Part shown: one piece after another, positions 47,364 through 57,076 of the stretch
Numbering within the stretch: position 1 is the first letter of the stretch
How the letters are laid out: every line of letters starts with the position of its first letter
Origin: Thermogutta terrifontis
GTDB taxonomy: Bacteria > Planctomycetota > Planctomycetia > Pirellulales > Thermoguttaceae
Direction of reading: 5' to 3'
Assembly (NCBI RefSeq): GCF_002277955.1
Contig: NZ_CP018477.1
Coordinates: 310,001-374,000, forward strand
Length of the DNA stretch: 64,000 nt
The notes under the pieces: model-generated
What the model was told of the DNA's origin: nothing
What the model saw: only the letters and a program-made list of their open reading frames with translations
The model's database searches: none
Translations under genes and position numbers: made by a program

Positions 47364-50300
47364 TTAGCGGCGGTAAGCACCGTTCCGACCATTGCCGTTG
47401 CCATTACCGTTACCACCGTTCCCGCGGAGATTGGGACGAGCGGCCAGATACCCCAGCGAATCCTTTCCCAGCAGGTTTTCCACCTGCTTTTCCAGCTCTT
47501 CATCCAATCGCACGCCCAGGCCGTCGCAGGCCATGATGACGCGTCGGCCATCCGCGAGTTGGATCATAAGCTGGAGCGAGCACGGGCCGGGGTATCCACG
47601 GACAATGCGGTAGAGGTCGGGGAGAATATTTGGGCCGTGTTGTCGCTCGGAAATCCGGATTTCCAATCCCCGCGTGAAGCGACGGCGAAGCTCATCCACC
47701 GGCACAAGCTCCTGAACGATCAAGGTGGCTTCGTCACCGCCCCCCCGCTTGTCCACGGTGGCCAAAGCGACGAGAACGGCGTCATCCTTCAAAAGGTGAC
47801 CCAGCCGGGCGTAAGGCTCCGGCCAGAGGATGCACCGTACAATGCCCGACATATCTTCCAGATCGAACATGGCGAACTTGGTGGGGCCGTCGGTTCGCAC
47901 GGTCCGCGTGTGTTTGGTGACGATAGCGGAGACGACACCGCCCACAACGACCTCCGTGCCCTGGGAAAGTTCCCCCAGTTCGTCGATGGTGTGGGTACAG
48001 TAACGGCGGAGCATCTGCTCGTACTCGCGGAGTGGGTGGCTGGAAAAATAGAAGCCCAGCACCTCTTTTTCCCGGGCAAGCTTTTCGTGGTCCTCCCATT
48101 CCGGGATATCCGGCAGGCGCGCCTCGACAGAGGACACGGATTCGCTGTTATCTCCGAAGAGGCTCAACTGGCCGATGCGTCGATCTTCGGCGGCACTGGC
48201 TCCGGCCTGAATGGCCTGGTCCAGCACCGCCCATAGTTGGGAGCGTTTTGCTCCGAGCGAGTCAAACGCCCCGGCCTTGATGAGGGATTCAATCGCCGAA
48301 CGGTTGACAGCCGCTTCATCGAGCCGCTCGCAGAATTCGAAGAGGCTCTTATAGGGACCGTTTCGCCGGCGTTCCTCGACAATCCGTTCAGCCGCCGAGC
48401 CCCCACAGCCCTTGATGGCTGCCAGGCCAAAAACGATTTTCCCATCCATCACCGTGAACTCGACCTCGGACCGATTGATGTCCGGCGGCAACACAACGAG
48501 GCCCATCCGGTGGCAGTCTTCGAGATGCTCGACGAGGGAATCCTTGCGGGTGAAATTGCGGGTGCTGATGTCGCTGGACAGGAGGGCCGCCATGAACTGG
48601 AGCGGATAATGGGCCTTGAGATAGGCCGTGATGTAGGCAATCCGTGCATAGGCCGTGGAGTGGCTCTTGTTGAAGCCGTATCCCGCGAACTTTTCCACGA
48701 GGTTGAAAAGCTCCTCGGCGTCCTCGCGGCTCAGCCCCTTGGCGCAGGCGCCCTCGATAAACTGTTCCCTGTACTTGGCGATTTTATCGAGCTTTTTCTT
48801 GCTGATCGCTTTGATGCAGGTGTAGGCGTCGGCCAGCTCGATGCCCCCCAGCCGATTGAGAATCTGCATAACCTGCTCTTGATAGACCATCACCCCATGA
48901 GTTTCTTCGAGGATTTCTTTCATCACGGGGTGTTTGTATTCGGGTTTCTTGCGACCGTGTTTGACTTCGATGTAGTCGTCCACCATCCCGCCTTCCAGCG
49001 GTCCCGGGCGATAGAGGGCGTTCACCGCGATGATGTCGCGAATGTTGTCCGGTTTCATGCGCTGGAGGAGTTCACGAATACCGCCGCTTTCCAGTTGGAA
49101 AACGCCTTTCGTTTCACCCCGCGCGAGAAGGTCATACGTCGCGCGATCGTCCAGGGGAAAAGCGTAGGGATCGACGCGTTCTCCGGTAGTTTCCTCAATG
49201 AGTTTGATGACCTTGGAGAGGAGGGTGAGGTTCCGGAGGCCGAGAAAATCCATTTTCAACAGGCCCGCGCGTTCCACATCCGCCATCGCCCACTGGGTGA
49301 TGATTTCCTCCTTCCCCTGGACGTGCTGGAGCGGAACGTACTCGACCAGCGGTTTATCGGCGATAACCACACCTGCCGCGTGGGTACCGACGTTTCGCGC
49401 AAGCCCCTCGATCTGTTTGGCGTAATCGATGATTTCCCGCACCCGCAGATCCGTCTCGTATTTCTTGCGGAGATCCTCGCTCTTTTCCAGAGCCGCCTGA
49501 AGGGTGACCTTGGGACCTTCCGGCACGAGGGCCGTGATCTCGTTGACGAAGGCCACCGGATGTCCCAGCACGCGACCCACATCGCGGATGGCGGCCCGGG
49601 CGGCCATCGTGCCGAACGTGCAAATCTGTGCGACGTTCTCGTGGCCGTATTTTTCCTTCACATACTGAATGACTTCCTCCCGCCGCTCCTGGCAGAAGTC
49701 GATGTCGATATCGGGCGCTTCGCGGCGGTTGAGATCGAGGAAGCGTTCAAAGAGCAGGCCGTATTCGATGGGGCAAACGTGACTCAGCTTGAGTGCGTAA
49801 CTGACAAGAGACCCCACGCCCGACCCGCGGGCGGTGGCCTGAATTCCGCGGCTGCGGGCGAAGCGAACGAAGTCCCACACGATGAGGAAGTAATTGGCAA
49901 AGCCCAGTTTGTTGATAACGAATAATTCTTTCTCCAGCCGTTCCAGGACTTCGGGCGCGAGCTGGCCATCGCGAAACCGCCGCGGGTCATCCCGGTAGCG
50001 CTCCTTGAGTCCTTCCAGACACAGCTCGCGGAGATATTCTTCGGCGGTTTTGCCCTCGGGCGGGGTAAAAATGGGAAAGTGACGCTGTCCCAGGTCCAGT
50101 TCAAGATCAATCAGCGCGGCGATTTCCTGCGTGCGCCGGACGGCGTCTTCCAGACCGGAAAACACGCTGTACATCTGTTCCGGGGAGCGCAAATAATACT
50201 CCCGCCCATCCATCCGCATCCGGTTGGTGTCGTGGCGAAACTTGCCGGTATTGATGCACAGGAGGACGTCCTGCGCGTCGGCGTCTTCGGGGAGGACGTA

Positions 50301-50939
50301 GTGCACGTCACTGGTGGCGACAAGGGGAATATTCATTTTTCGGGCGACTTCCACAGCCCCTTTCATCGCCTGGCGCTGGATTTCGGTGCCATTATCCTGA
50401 ATCTCGATGAAGTAGCGATCGCCGAACAGGCTGCGGAACCAGTCTGCGACCTCGCACCCTTTTTTGACGTCGGGTTCTTCCCTGGCGAGAAGCGTTCGCG
50501 CCAGCTCGCCCGACGGACAACCGCTTAAGCAGATGAGGCCTTCGTGATACTGGGCGAGCAGTTCCTTGTCGATTCTCGGTCGGTAGTAGAACCCTTCAAG
50601 AAATGCCGCGGATGCCAGCTTGAGCAGGTTTTGAAAACCCTGCCGATTCATGGCCAGCAGCGTGAGATGGTAGCTGGCCTCCTTCATGCTTGCCGCTTCT
50701 CGTTGGAACCGGCTGCCCGGCGCTATGTAGGCCTCGTATCCGATGATCGGCTTGATGCCGCGGTCGCGGGCCTTTTGATAAAACTCCAGAGCCCCGTACA
50801 GGTTCCCGTGATCCGTGAGCGCCAGGGCGTTCATGCACAGATCACGCGTCCGGTCGAGGAGCCTGTCGATGGTGCCCGCTCCGTCTAGCAAACTGTAATG
50901 GCTGTGACAGTGAAGATGAACAAATGGCGGTGTGGCCAT
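47364..50939 (-). CDS. dnaE: DNA polymerase III subunit alpha
   Basis: The 1191-residue replicative polymerase has the PHP domain (HLHCHSHYSLLDGAGT at the N-terminus), the catalytic core with PDIDIDFCQERREEVIQYV (catalytic Asp pair) and GSGVGSLVSYAL, the GYGFNKSHSTAYA segment, a helix-hairpin-helix and an OB-fold (VVVGGVVSAIVTKH). It synthesises both strands of the chromosome. Length matches DnaE1 (about 1160). The C-terminus ends in a short Gly/Asn-rich tail (GNGGNGNGNGNGRNG) that is not typical of the family and is probably disordered. It is convergent with the recA remnant and lies between repeat clusters R10 and R11. Confidence 0.95.
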   Translation of the reverse strand: MATPPFVHLHCHSHYSLLDGAGTIDRLLDRTRDLCMNALALTDHGNLYGALEFYQKARDRGIKPIIGYEAYIAPGSRFQREAASMKEASYHLTLLAMNRQGFQNLLKLASAAFLEGFYYRPRIDKELLAQYHEGLICLSGCPSGELARTLLAREEPDVKKGCEVADWFRSLFGDRYFIEIQDNGTEIQRQAMKGAVEVARKMNIPLVATSDVHYVLPEDADAQDVLLCINTGKFRHDTNRMRMDGREYYLRSPEQMYSVFSGLEDAVRRTQEIAALIDLELDLGQRHFPIFTPPEGKTAEEYLRELCLEGLKERYRDDPRRFRDGQLAPEVLERLEKELFVINKLGFANYFLIVWDFVRFARSRGIQATARGSGVGSLVSYALKLSHVCPIEYGLLFERFLDLNRREAPDIDIDFCQERREEVIQYVKEKYGHENVAQICTFGTMAARAAIRDVGRVLGHPVAFVNEITALVPEGPKVTLQAALEKSEDLRKKYETDLRVREIIDYAKQIEGLARNVGTHAAGVVIADKPLVEYVPLQHVQGKEEIITQWAMADVERAGLLKMDFLGLRNLTLLSKVIKLIEETTGERVDPYAFPLDDRATYDLLARGETKGVFQLESGGIRELLQRMKPDNIRDIIAVNALYRPGPLEGGMVDDYIEVKHGRKKPEYKHPVMKEILEETHGVMVYQEQVMQILNRLGGIELADAYTCIKAISKKKLDKIAKYREQFIEGACAKGLSREDAEELFNLVEKFAGYGFNKSHSTAYARIAYITAYLKAHYPLQFMAALLSSDISTRNFTRKDSLVEHLEDCHRMGLVVLPPDINRSEVEFTVMDGKIVFGLAAIKGCGGSAAERIVEERRRNGPYKSLFEFCERLDEAAVNRSAIESLIKAGAFDSLGAKRSQLWAVLDQAIQAGASAAEDRRIGQLSLFGDNSESVSSVEARLPDIPEWEDHEKLAREKEVLGFYFSSHPLREYEQMLRRYCTHTIDELGELSQGTEVVVGGVVSAIVTKHTRTVRTDGPTKFAMFDLEDMSGIVRCILWPEPYARLGHLLKDDAVLVALATVDKRGGGDEATLIVQELVPVDELRRRFTRGLEIRISERQHGPNILPDLYRIVRGYPGPCSLQLMIQLADGRRVIMACDGLGVRLDEELEKQVENLLGKDSLGYLAARPNLRGNGGNGNGNGNGRNGAYRR

Positions 50940-51131
50940 GCTGCGTCCTCCGAGAAGTCACCAAGGCGTCGTGCCATGAGGTGTTCTGCCGATTGTAGCA
51001 CTGGTCGCCATTTGGAAAAGAGCGCCCTTCAGGGTGGTCGCAATCCCCAACAGAGGCATAACTTGACAGAAGGTGCGCAAGTTGGCGATGGCTCGGTCCT
51101 TCGGGCTTTTCGCAAGGACAAACCAGTATTT

Positions 51132-51352
51132 GGGAGGGACGTGCTTGTCACGTCCGATGCACACGGATTGATAATCCATTCTTTTCCGCGGGCACGACAA
51201 GCGTGCCCCTCCGAATAAACTCCGGAGGGACGTGCTTGTCACGTACGCCTCCCGGAGGGACCTTTTCCGGAGGGACCCGCTTGTCGGGTCCGTGGTGCCA
51301 CGTTCGATTATCAATTGCCTTTCACCGGGCACGACAAGCGTGCCCCTCCGAC
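51132..51352 (+). repeat. Palindromic mosaic repeat cluster R11
   Basis: A short plus-oriented cluster between divergent dnaE and glgC made only of B and A hairpins: GGACGTG-CTTGT-CACGTCC, GGGCACG-ACAAG-CGTGCCC, GGACGTG again with a CACGTAC arm, GGACCCG-CTTGT-CGGGTCC and a final ACAAG hairpin. It lacks the C to G units. Confidence 0.92.
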
Positions 51353-51362
51353 ACATCAAGCT

Positions 51363-51397
51363 TTTGGCCTCGCGGAGTTCGAGCCGAAAACTGGGGA
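51363..51397 (+). repeat. Cluster boundary motif, copy 3
   Basis: TTTGGCCTCGCGGAGTTCGA then GCCGAAAACTGGGGA, beginning 11 bp after R11. The preceding ACACAT and GC are also shared with copy 2. Confidence 0.7.
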
Positions 51398-51417
51398 TCA
51401 CTCATCACGCCGATGGG

Positions 51418-51445
51418 TTGCATCTCGTTCAATTTTGGGTAGTAT
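51418..51445 (+). promoter_or_regulatory. Candidate glgC promoter
   Basis: TTGCAT and TAGTAT are separated by 16 bp, 58 bp before the start codon. Confidence 0.45.
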
Positions 51446-51502
51446 GGCAAGAGAAGTCTCTGGCGCGGCTCTAGGATTTGGCATCCCGGCGTAGGTGGTC
51501 GT

Positions 51503-52768
51503 ATGAACAATGTCCTGGCAGTGGTCCTAGGGGGAGGTAGAGGAACTCGGCTCTATCCGCTAACCAAATATCGGTCAAAGCCAGCCGTTCCAATCGCTGG
51601 AAAGTATCGTCTCATCGATATTCCTCTTTCCAACTGCATTAACAGCGGAATCAGTCGCATTTACGTGCTCACCCAGTTTAACTCGGTGAGTCTCCACCGG
51701 CACATCCGGGCAACTTACAACTTCGATGTGTTTCACCGAGGTTTCGTGGAGATTCTGGCAGCCCAGCAGACTCTTACCCGGACAGACTGGTATCAGGGAA
51801 CCGCCGACGCGGTGCGGCAAAATCTCTCCTATATTGATCGCGATGACATAGATTATGTCCTTATTCTTTCTGGCGATCAGCTTTATCGGATGGATTTTCG
51901 GAAACTTTTAGAAACACACCAGAGGAGTGAGGCTGATGTCACGATTGCGGCGCTGCCCGTCACCGCTGAAGCCGCCTCCTCCCTGGGAATTATGCGAATC
52001 GACGAGACCGGCCGCGTGCTCGGTTTTCTGGAAAAACCAAAAACCGAAGAAGAACTCAGCTTCATGCGGACCGATCCCGAATGGTTTGCCCAGTTCGGAC
52101 TCAAAGCGCATGGGCGGCCTTTTCTGGCAAATATGGGTATCTATCTGTTCAACCGAAAGACACTTGTGGACGTTCTGGAAAAGACAGATTACCGCGATTT
52201 CGGTAAAGAGGTTTTTCCCGCTTCCGTTCGCGCGCGGCGAGTGTTCGTGCATCTTTTCGACGGATACTGGGAGGATATCGGAACGATCGGGGCATTCTTC
52301 GAGGCCAACCTCGCCCTTACCCGGCCGTCACCTCCCTTTGCCCTCGATCAGCCGAACGCCCCGATTTACACTCGGGCACGGTTCTTGCCGCCTTCGAGAA
52401 TTGAAAGAGCCAATATCCGGGATAGTCTCGTGGCTGATGGCTGTGTGATCGGTGAGGGAGCTGTCATCGAAAACAGTATCATCGGTCTGCGGAGCATCAT
52501 CGGTCCGAATTGCGTCATCCGGAATTCCATCATCATGGGGAACGATTTTTACGAGGCTCCCACGGCCGACCGTCAGGCCCTCATGATCGATGAGAATAGC
52601 TACATCGAAAACGCCATTGTGGACAAAAACTGCCGCATCGGCAAAAATGTTCGCATCGTCAATGCGGAAGGTGTGAAAGACGCTCCGGAAACGGAATACT
52701 GCATGATCCGCGACGGGGTCACCGTCATCCCCAAAGGTACCGTTCTCCCCGACAACTGGGCTCTCTGA
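51503..52768 (+). CDS. glgC: Glucose-1-phosphate adenylyltransferase
   Basis: The 421-residue enzyme makes ADP-glucose for glycogen. It has the nucleotidyltransferase signature AVVLGGGRGTRLYPLTKYRSKPAVP, the GKYRLIDIPLSNCINSGI substrate segment, YIDRDDIDYVLILSGDQLYRMD, and a C-terminal left-handed beta helix (SLVADGCVIGEGAVIENSII). Length and motifs match GlgC. It stands alone; no glgA or glgB lies in the window. GGTGGTC precedes the ATG. Confidence 0.95.
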   Translation: MNNVLAVVLGGGRGTRLYPLTKYRSKPAVPIAGKYRLIDIPLSNCINSGISRIYVLTQFNSVSLHRHIRATYNFDVFHRGFVEILAAQQTLTRTDWYQGTADAVRQNLSYIDRDDIDYVLILSGDQLYRMDFRKLLETHQRSEADVTIAALPVTAEAASSLGIMRIDETGRVLGFLEKPKTEEELSFMRTDPEWFAQFGLKAHGRPFLANMGIYLFNRKTLVDVLEKTDYRDFGKEVFPASVRARRVFVHLFDGYWEDIGTIGAFFEANLALTRPSPPFALDQPNAPIYTRARFLPPSRIERANIRDSLVADGCVIGEGAVIENSIIGLRSIIGPNCVIRNSIIMGNDFYEAPTADRQALMIDENSYIENAIVDKNCRIGKNVRIVNAEGVKDAPETEYCMIRDGVTVIPKGTVLPDNWAL

Positions 52769-52818
52769 AGCTTCGAATATTCGCATGACGGGCTCTTGCC
52801 GGCTTCTGGGAGGAAAAC

Positions 52819-53979
52819 ATGACGCGAACTGGGCGCGCCATTCTCGCGGTGAGCGGAGGCCTGAGCATTGCCTGGGGAGCGCTGATCGCTGGGGCCTGCC
52901 AGCTCCCTAGCGATAATGGAGACGTGGCCATTCTCCTCCGCGCCGATAAAAACGGGGTTGGACAAGAGGCAGCGGCAGAGGCCTGGCAGCGAATCGTCAA
53001 CCAGGGGCCTGCTGTGTTGCCGGCACTCTTCGAAGCGGCCTCGCAGGCCAATCCGGTGGCGCTCAACTGGATTGTGACGGCGGCCGACCGAATTGTGGAC
53101 CTGGAACGTGCAAGCAGTAGAAAGATTCCGGATGCCGTTTTTCTGTCTGTGGTGGAAAATCGCGCAGCGCACGCCAAAATCCGTTGGTGGGCATGGCAGC
53201 GCTTGCAGGAGCAATCGCCCCAGTTGGCAGCGAAAATCCTCGAAAACTCACTCGATGACCCTGCACCGCAACTCCGTCGCGCGGCAGTAGAAGCGGCCAT
53301 TCAAAAACTTGGCGATCTCGACGGACTTTTGACTCGGGGAGAAGATGTCGCCGCCCGCCGCAACGTTGCGGCTCGACTGGAAACGATTTTCGAGGCGGCC
53401 CGCGACAAAGACCAGGTAGAAAAAATTGCCGGATGGTTAGGACAACTGGGAAAACCGGTGGATTTGGCCGCGCATTACGGCTATATACGGTCCTGGTTGG
53501 TGGTGGGCCCGTTCGACAACACGCGCGACGGTGGATTTGACACGCGTTTCCCCCCCGAAGAAAGGCTCGATCCTCATCAAAAATATCCCGGCAAACACGG
53601 GGAGGTTGCGTGGAAAGCGGTCACCACCGATGATATCCACGGGCGAGTGGATCTCAATGCGATTCTGGCCGAGGAAAAAGGCGTCGTCGCCTACGCCTGG
53701 GCGGTGGTGGAAGTGGAAAAGGAACAGCCGGCAGAGATTCGCTGGGCCACGCCTAACGCGACAAAACTGTGGGTCAACGGGCAGTTGCTTGGTGTCTTCC
53801 ATGTGTACCATTCAGGCTACGAGGATGACCAGTACCGCGTCGAGTGCCGGTTGAAACCCGGTAAGAACGATATCCTGTTGAAGATCTGCCAGAACGAGCA
53901 GACGCAGGATTGGGCCCGACCGTGGGAATTCCGCCTTCGGGTATGCGATGCCCTGGGTGGCGGCATTGGACAACGGTGA
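52819..53979 (+). CDS. Secreted HEAT-like protein with C-terminal beta domain
   Basis: The 386-residue product begins with a signal peptide (MTRTGRAILAVSGGLSIAWG..., possible lipobox GAC). An alpha-helical region (about 40-200) with AAEAWQRIVNQGPAVLPALFEA and PAPQLRRAAVEAAIQKLG resembles HEAT repeats. The C-terminal part (about 220-386, WLVVGPFDN...IRWATPNATKLWVNGQLLGVFHVYHSG...LLKICQNE) looks like the galactose-binding beta-sandwich seen in glycosidase accessory domains. Function unknown. GGGAGGAAAAC gives a strong ribosome binding site. It follows glgC by 50 bp and may be co-transcribed. Confidence 0.75.
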   Translation: MTRTGRAILAVSGGLSIAWGALIAGACQLPSDNGDVAILLRADKNGVGQEAAAEAWQRIVNQGPAVLPALFEAASQANPVALNWIVTAADRIVDLERASSRKIPDAVFLSVVENRAAHAKIRWWAWQRLQEQSPQLAAKILENSLDDPAPQLRRAAVEAAIQKLGDLDGLLTRGEDVAARRNVAARLETIFEAARDKDQVEKIAGWLGQLGKPVDLAAHYGYIRSWLVVGPFDNTRDGGFDTRFPPEERLDPHQKYPGKHGEVAWKAVTTDDIHGRVDLNAILAEEKGVVAYAWAVVEVEKEQPAEIRWATPNATKLWVNGQLLGVFHVYHSGYEDDQYRVECRLKPGKNDILLKICQNEQTQDWARPWEFRLRVCDALGGGIGQR

Positions 53980-54172
53980 ACTCCCCGCCGGACGCAGGAC
54001 ACAGACCGACCGATCAGATTTCTAATGCGGTGGACTTGTGAATCGGCGGTGCAACGCATGGACCATTGGAGCAACGACAAACCGTGCTCGAAGAGGGGCT
54101 ATTCAGGAACTGCTCTTCCGAGACATCAGTCATCTTGCTGAAACCATCGTGCCAAGTCGATCAAATCTTGTC

Positions 54173-54514
54173 AGGGGCAATTCATGAATGGCCCCTACAC
54201 CGTCGGAGGAACGTGCTTGTCACGTTCGCTTTTCTTGGGGGGACCTTTTCCGGAGGGACGTGCTTGTCACGTCCGATGAAAACCGATTGATTACCCATCC
54301 CGCCTCCCCGGGCACGACAAGCGTGCCCCTCCAACCTTTTCCGGAGGGACGTGCTTGTCACGTCCGCCGTTCAACGTTTGATTATCCATTGCCTTCCGGC
54401 GGGGACTAAAGTCCCGCGCCGAAAGCGGTGCTAAAGCCCCGCACTCCACATATCGCAGGCTCGGTTCCGCCCGGGCCATGCCAACGGTAGGGTTCATTCA
54501 TGAATGGCCCTACA
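54173..54514 (+). repeat. Palindromic mosaic repeat cluster R12
   Basis: A plus-oriented cluster with four GTG/CAC-type hairpins in a row, one GGGCACG-ACAAG-CGTGCCC hairpin, GGGACT/AGTCCC, GCGGTGCT/AGCCCCGC with one mismatch and an ACATAT junction near 54449. Diverged GGGGCAATTC/GAATGGCCCC and GGGTTCATTC/GAATGGCCC palindromes mark both ends. Confidence 0.9.
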
Positions 54515-54579
54515 ACCCCTTGCGCTCGCGGCATGTCATAGGTTTTCGCCAAAGTGGGGTGGCTCAACCCGGGGCCTCG

Positions 54580-54608
54580 TTGTGACGGCGCGAAGTTGGC
54601 GTTATACT
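54580..54608 (+). promoter_or_regulatory. Candidate promoter of the small basic protein gene
   Basis: TTGTGA and TATACT are separated by 17 bp, followed by GAGTG. It resembles recA P1 at 42106-42135. A leader of about 135 nt precedes the gene. Confidence 0.5.
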
Positions 54609-54747
54609 GAGTGTTTCTCCCGCGGTAGTCAAAAGGCCAGCCTGACCGCCCGCGCAATTACTCCTTTGAGGGGGGGTCGGGTCATTTGACAACAATAATC
54701 AAGACGGAAGACGAGTTGAGACCATTTCTCGGCAGGAGATTCACGCC

Positions 54748-54966
54748 ATGACGATGGACAGAAGTCTCCGTATCCGAAAAGCTGCGGTGAAGATACGGAG
54801 CGTGCTCACCCGAGCGGAGCGAATTAAGCGGCTCCAGGAACTCGAGAAGTTCAAGGATGGCGACTGCCCGCTGGGCCTGCCAAAAGTTCGGGTGCCAAAA
54901 ATCTCCATGAAGAAGAAAAAGAAGAAAGAGGCGCCTGCTGCTCAGGGACAGCAGCAGAAGAAGTGA
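54748..54966 (+). CDS. Chlamydia/Verrucomicrobia/Planctomycetes small basic protein
   Basis: The 72-residue protein starts MTMDRSLRIRKAAVKIRSVL and continues TRAERIKRLQELEKFKDGD, then GLPKVRVPKIS and a poly-Lys/Gln tail. The SL-R pattern, the RSVLTRAERIxxL core and the G-LPKVRV motif match the small basic protein family recognised across the PVC superphylum. Its function is not established; its charge suggests nucleic-acid or ribosome binding. CAGGAGATTCACGCC precedes the ATG. It is a useful lineage marker. Confidence 0.85.
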   Translation: MTMDRSLRIRKAAVKIRSVLTRAERIKRLQELEKFKDGDCPLGLPKVRVPKISMKKKKKKEAPAAQGQQQKK

Positions 54967-55074
54967 AGCATCCCTCCTCGGGTGGGGTGAGATCACCTGT
55001 AGCATTGCGCCGCCTGGCAGAACGAGAAAGGCTCAGGGTGAACTGTCTCCTCTTTCAAGACAGGGCCGCCCAAT

Positions 55075-56367
55075 ATGCGCGTTAAGCTGGACTATGGCCG
55101 TTCAGGCCTTTTCGTGGAATTGCCCGACGAAAACCTCGTCAAGATTCTGCGCTATCGGCCGGCAGAACCTTTGGCCGACCCCCGGGCGGTGATTCGGGAA
55201 CTCCTCTGGCGGCCGATTGGAACACCCCCGCTCGCCGAGATCGCTGCCGGTAAACGGTCTGCCTGTATCGCCGTTTGCGACATCACCCGACCCGTCCCCA
55301 ATGAACTCATCCTCTCCGAGATGCTTCCCATTTTGGAAATGGCGGGCATTCCCCGAGAAAGGATTCTCATTCTTATCGCCACGGGCCTGCACCGTCCAAA
55401 CCTCGGCAGAGAACTGGTGCAGATTCTGGGGGAGGAAATCGCGGAGAAATACTGGGTGGAGAATCATTCCGGTCAGGATCCAGAGGAGCACGAGTATCTG
55501 GGCGAAAGTCCCCGAGGGGTGCCGATCTGGATTGATCGCCGCTATCTCCAAGCGGACTTGAAGATCACAGTGGGACTGATCGAACCACATTTCATGGCCG
55601 GCTACTCCGGCGGACGGAAACTCATCTGTCCTGGGCTGGCGGCCCTGGAAACCGTTCGCGCATGGCATTCTCCCCGGTTCCTCGAGCATCCCCGCGCCCG
55701 CAGCGGGGTGCTGGAAGGGAATCCCGTGCATGAAGAGAACACGTGGATCGCGCGTCGGGCGGGGTGTGATTTCATCGTCAACGTGGTCCTCGACGAGGAA
55801 CGACGGATTGTGCACGCAGTGGCGGGGGATATGGAAGCCGCCTTCCTGGAAGGAGTCCGCTTCGTGGACACGATGGTTCGGGATACGGTGCCCGAGCCTG
55901 TGGACGTCGTCGTGACCACGTCAGCCGGTTATCCCCTGGACGCCACGTTCTATCAATCGGTGAAGGGAATGGTGGCAGCGGAGCCGATTGTGAAGCCCGG
56001 CGGCACGGTGATCCTCGCCGCGGAGATTTCCGAGGGCATCGGCAGTCCGGAATTCCAGCAGATCTTTCGCGAGCATTCTTCGCTGGATGAGTTCATGGAG
56101 CGAATCACCCAGGGTAATTACTTCCGTATGGACCAGTGGCAACTGGAAGAGATGGCCAAGGTTCGCCGCAAGGCCCGGATTGTGGTGGTCACTGAAGGGT
56201 TGTCCGCAGCACAGCTCGAGCGGCTTTTCGTGGAAAGTGCTCCCAGCGTGGAAGCGGCTCTGGCGGAGTGTCGTCGCCGTTACGGTCCGAATATGACTCT
56301 GGCAGCCATCCCCAAGGGACCGTATCTGATCGCTGATGTGGAACCGCAAGCGGCAGCCGTCGGATAG
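55075..56367 (+). CDS. larA: LarA-type lactate racemase family protein
   Basis: The 430-residue protein carries the key residues of nickel-pincer lactate racemase: H106 (TGLHRPN), H172 ([11 protein letters not shown]), K182 (GRKLICPG) and H198 (AWHSP), offset by two from the Lactobacillus numbering. [12 protein letters not shown] and GNPVHEE support the family. The substrate could be another alpha-hydroxyacid, because many LarA homologues have different specificities. None of the cofactor genes larB, larC or larE is beside it, so the pincer cofactor must be made elsewhere or be absent. Repeat cluster R13 begins 34 bp downstream. Confidence 0.85.
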   Translation: MRVKLDYGRSGLFVELPDENLVKILRYRPAEPLADPRAVIRELLWRPIGTPPLAEIAAGKRSACIAVCDITRPVPNELILSEMLPILEMAGIPRERILILIATGLHRPNLGRELVQILGEEIAEKYWVENHSGQDPEEHEYLGESPRGVPIWIDRRYLQADLKITVGLIEPHFMAGYSGGRKLICPGLAALETVRAWHSPRFLEHPRARSGVLEGNPVHEENTWIARRAGCDFIVNVVLDEERRIVHAVAGDMEAAFLEGVRFVDTMVRDTVPEPVDVVVTTSAGYPLDATFYQSVKGMVAAEPIVKPGGTVILAAEISEGIGSPEFQQIFREHSSLDEFMERITQGNYFRMDQWQLEEMAKVRRKARIVVVTEGLSAAQLERLFVESAPSVEAALAECRRRYGPNMTLAAIPKGPYLIADVEPQAAAVG

Positions 56368-56400
56368 AGCTCCGTGGTATCGGCCGCTGAATCTGAAAAA

Positions 56401-57036
56401 ATCCCGCGTCGAAAGCGGGGCTAAAGCCCCGCACTCCATGGAGTGCGGCGATTTATTATGGAGTGCGGCGATTTATCGCCGCTTTGTGGTGAAGGCTTTA
56501 GCCTTCACCAACCTTGCCGTTTACGCTGTCTTGCCGCGACCACGAGAAGCCGTGGACCGGTAGGGGCAATTCATGAATTGCCCCTACGCCGTCGGAGGGA
56601 CGTGCTTGTCGGGTCCGAGGAACACCCATTGTTGCCCCATCCCCTTTCACCGGGCACGACAAGCGAGCCCCTCCGATCCTTCGGAGGGACCTGCTTGTCA
56701 GGTCCGCCATTTAACGTTGGATCATCCATTGCCTTTCACCGCGGACTGAAGTCCCGCGATGAAAGCGGGGCTAAAGCCCCGCACTCCATGGAGTGCGGCG
56801 ATTCATCGCCGCTTTTTCGTGAAGGCTTTAGCCTTCACCACCTTGCCGTTGATCCGCATGAAAACCGAGTAGCGATCGCGGTGGAAGCCGTCCCTGCAAT
56901 CCATGCAATGGAGAGACGCGTTTACGGTATCCAACCGTGACGCGTTCAATTATCCCGGGCACGACAAGCGTGCCCCTCCGATCCTTCGGAGGGACCTGCT
57001 TGTCAGGTCCGCCGACGAACGTTCGATGATCCATTC
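56401..57036 (+). repeat. Palindromic mosaic repeat cluster R13
   Basis: A plus-oriented cluster between the convergent larA and fusA genes, abutting both (34 and 41 bp). A GGAGTGCGGCGATTTAT stretch is duplicated in tandem near 56440-56475. Two C-D-E-F units are present with the two alternative linkers after F (ACGCTGTCTTGCCGCGACC and CGCATGAAAACCGAGTAGCG). It has GGGGCAATTC/GAATTGCCCC near 56565 and several ACAAG/CTTGT hairpins, including a CTTG/CAGG form at the right end. Confidence 0.93.
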
Positions 57037-57076
57037 TCTCTGCCGGGCTTGTATCCAATGGCGCCACCGTGGCTGA

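Noticed and set aside
48237-49925. 562-codon plus-strand frame
   Set aside because: Antisense to dnaE; long only because of high-GC codon bias.
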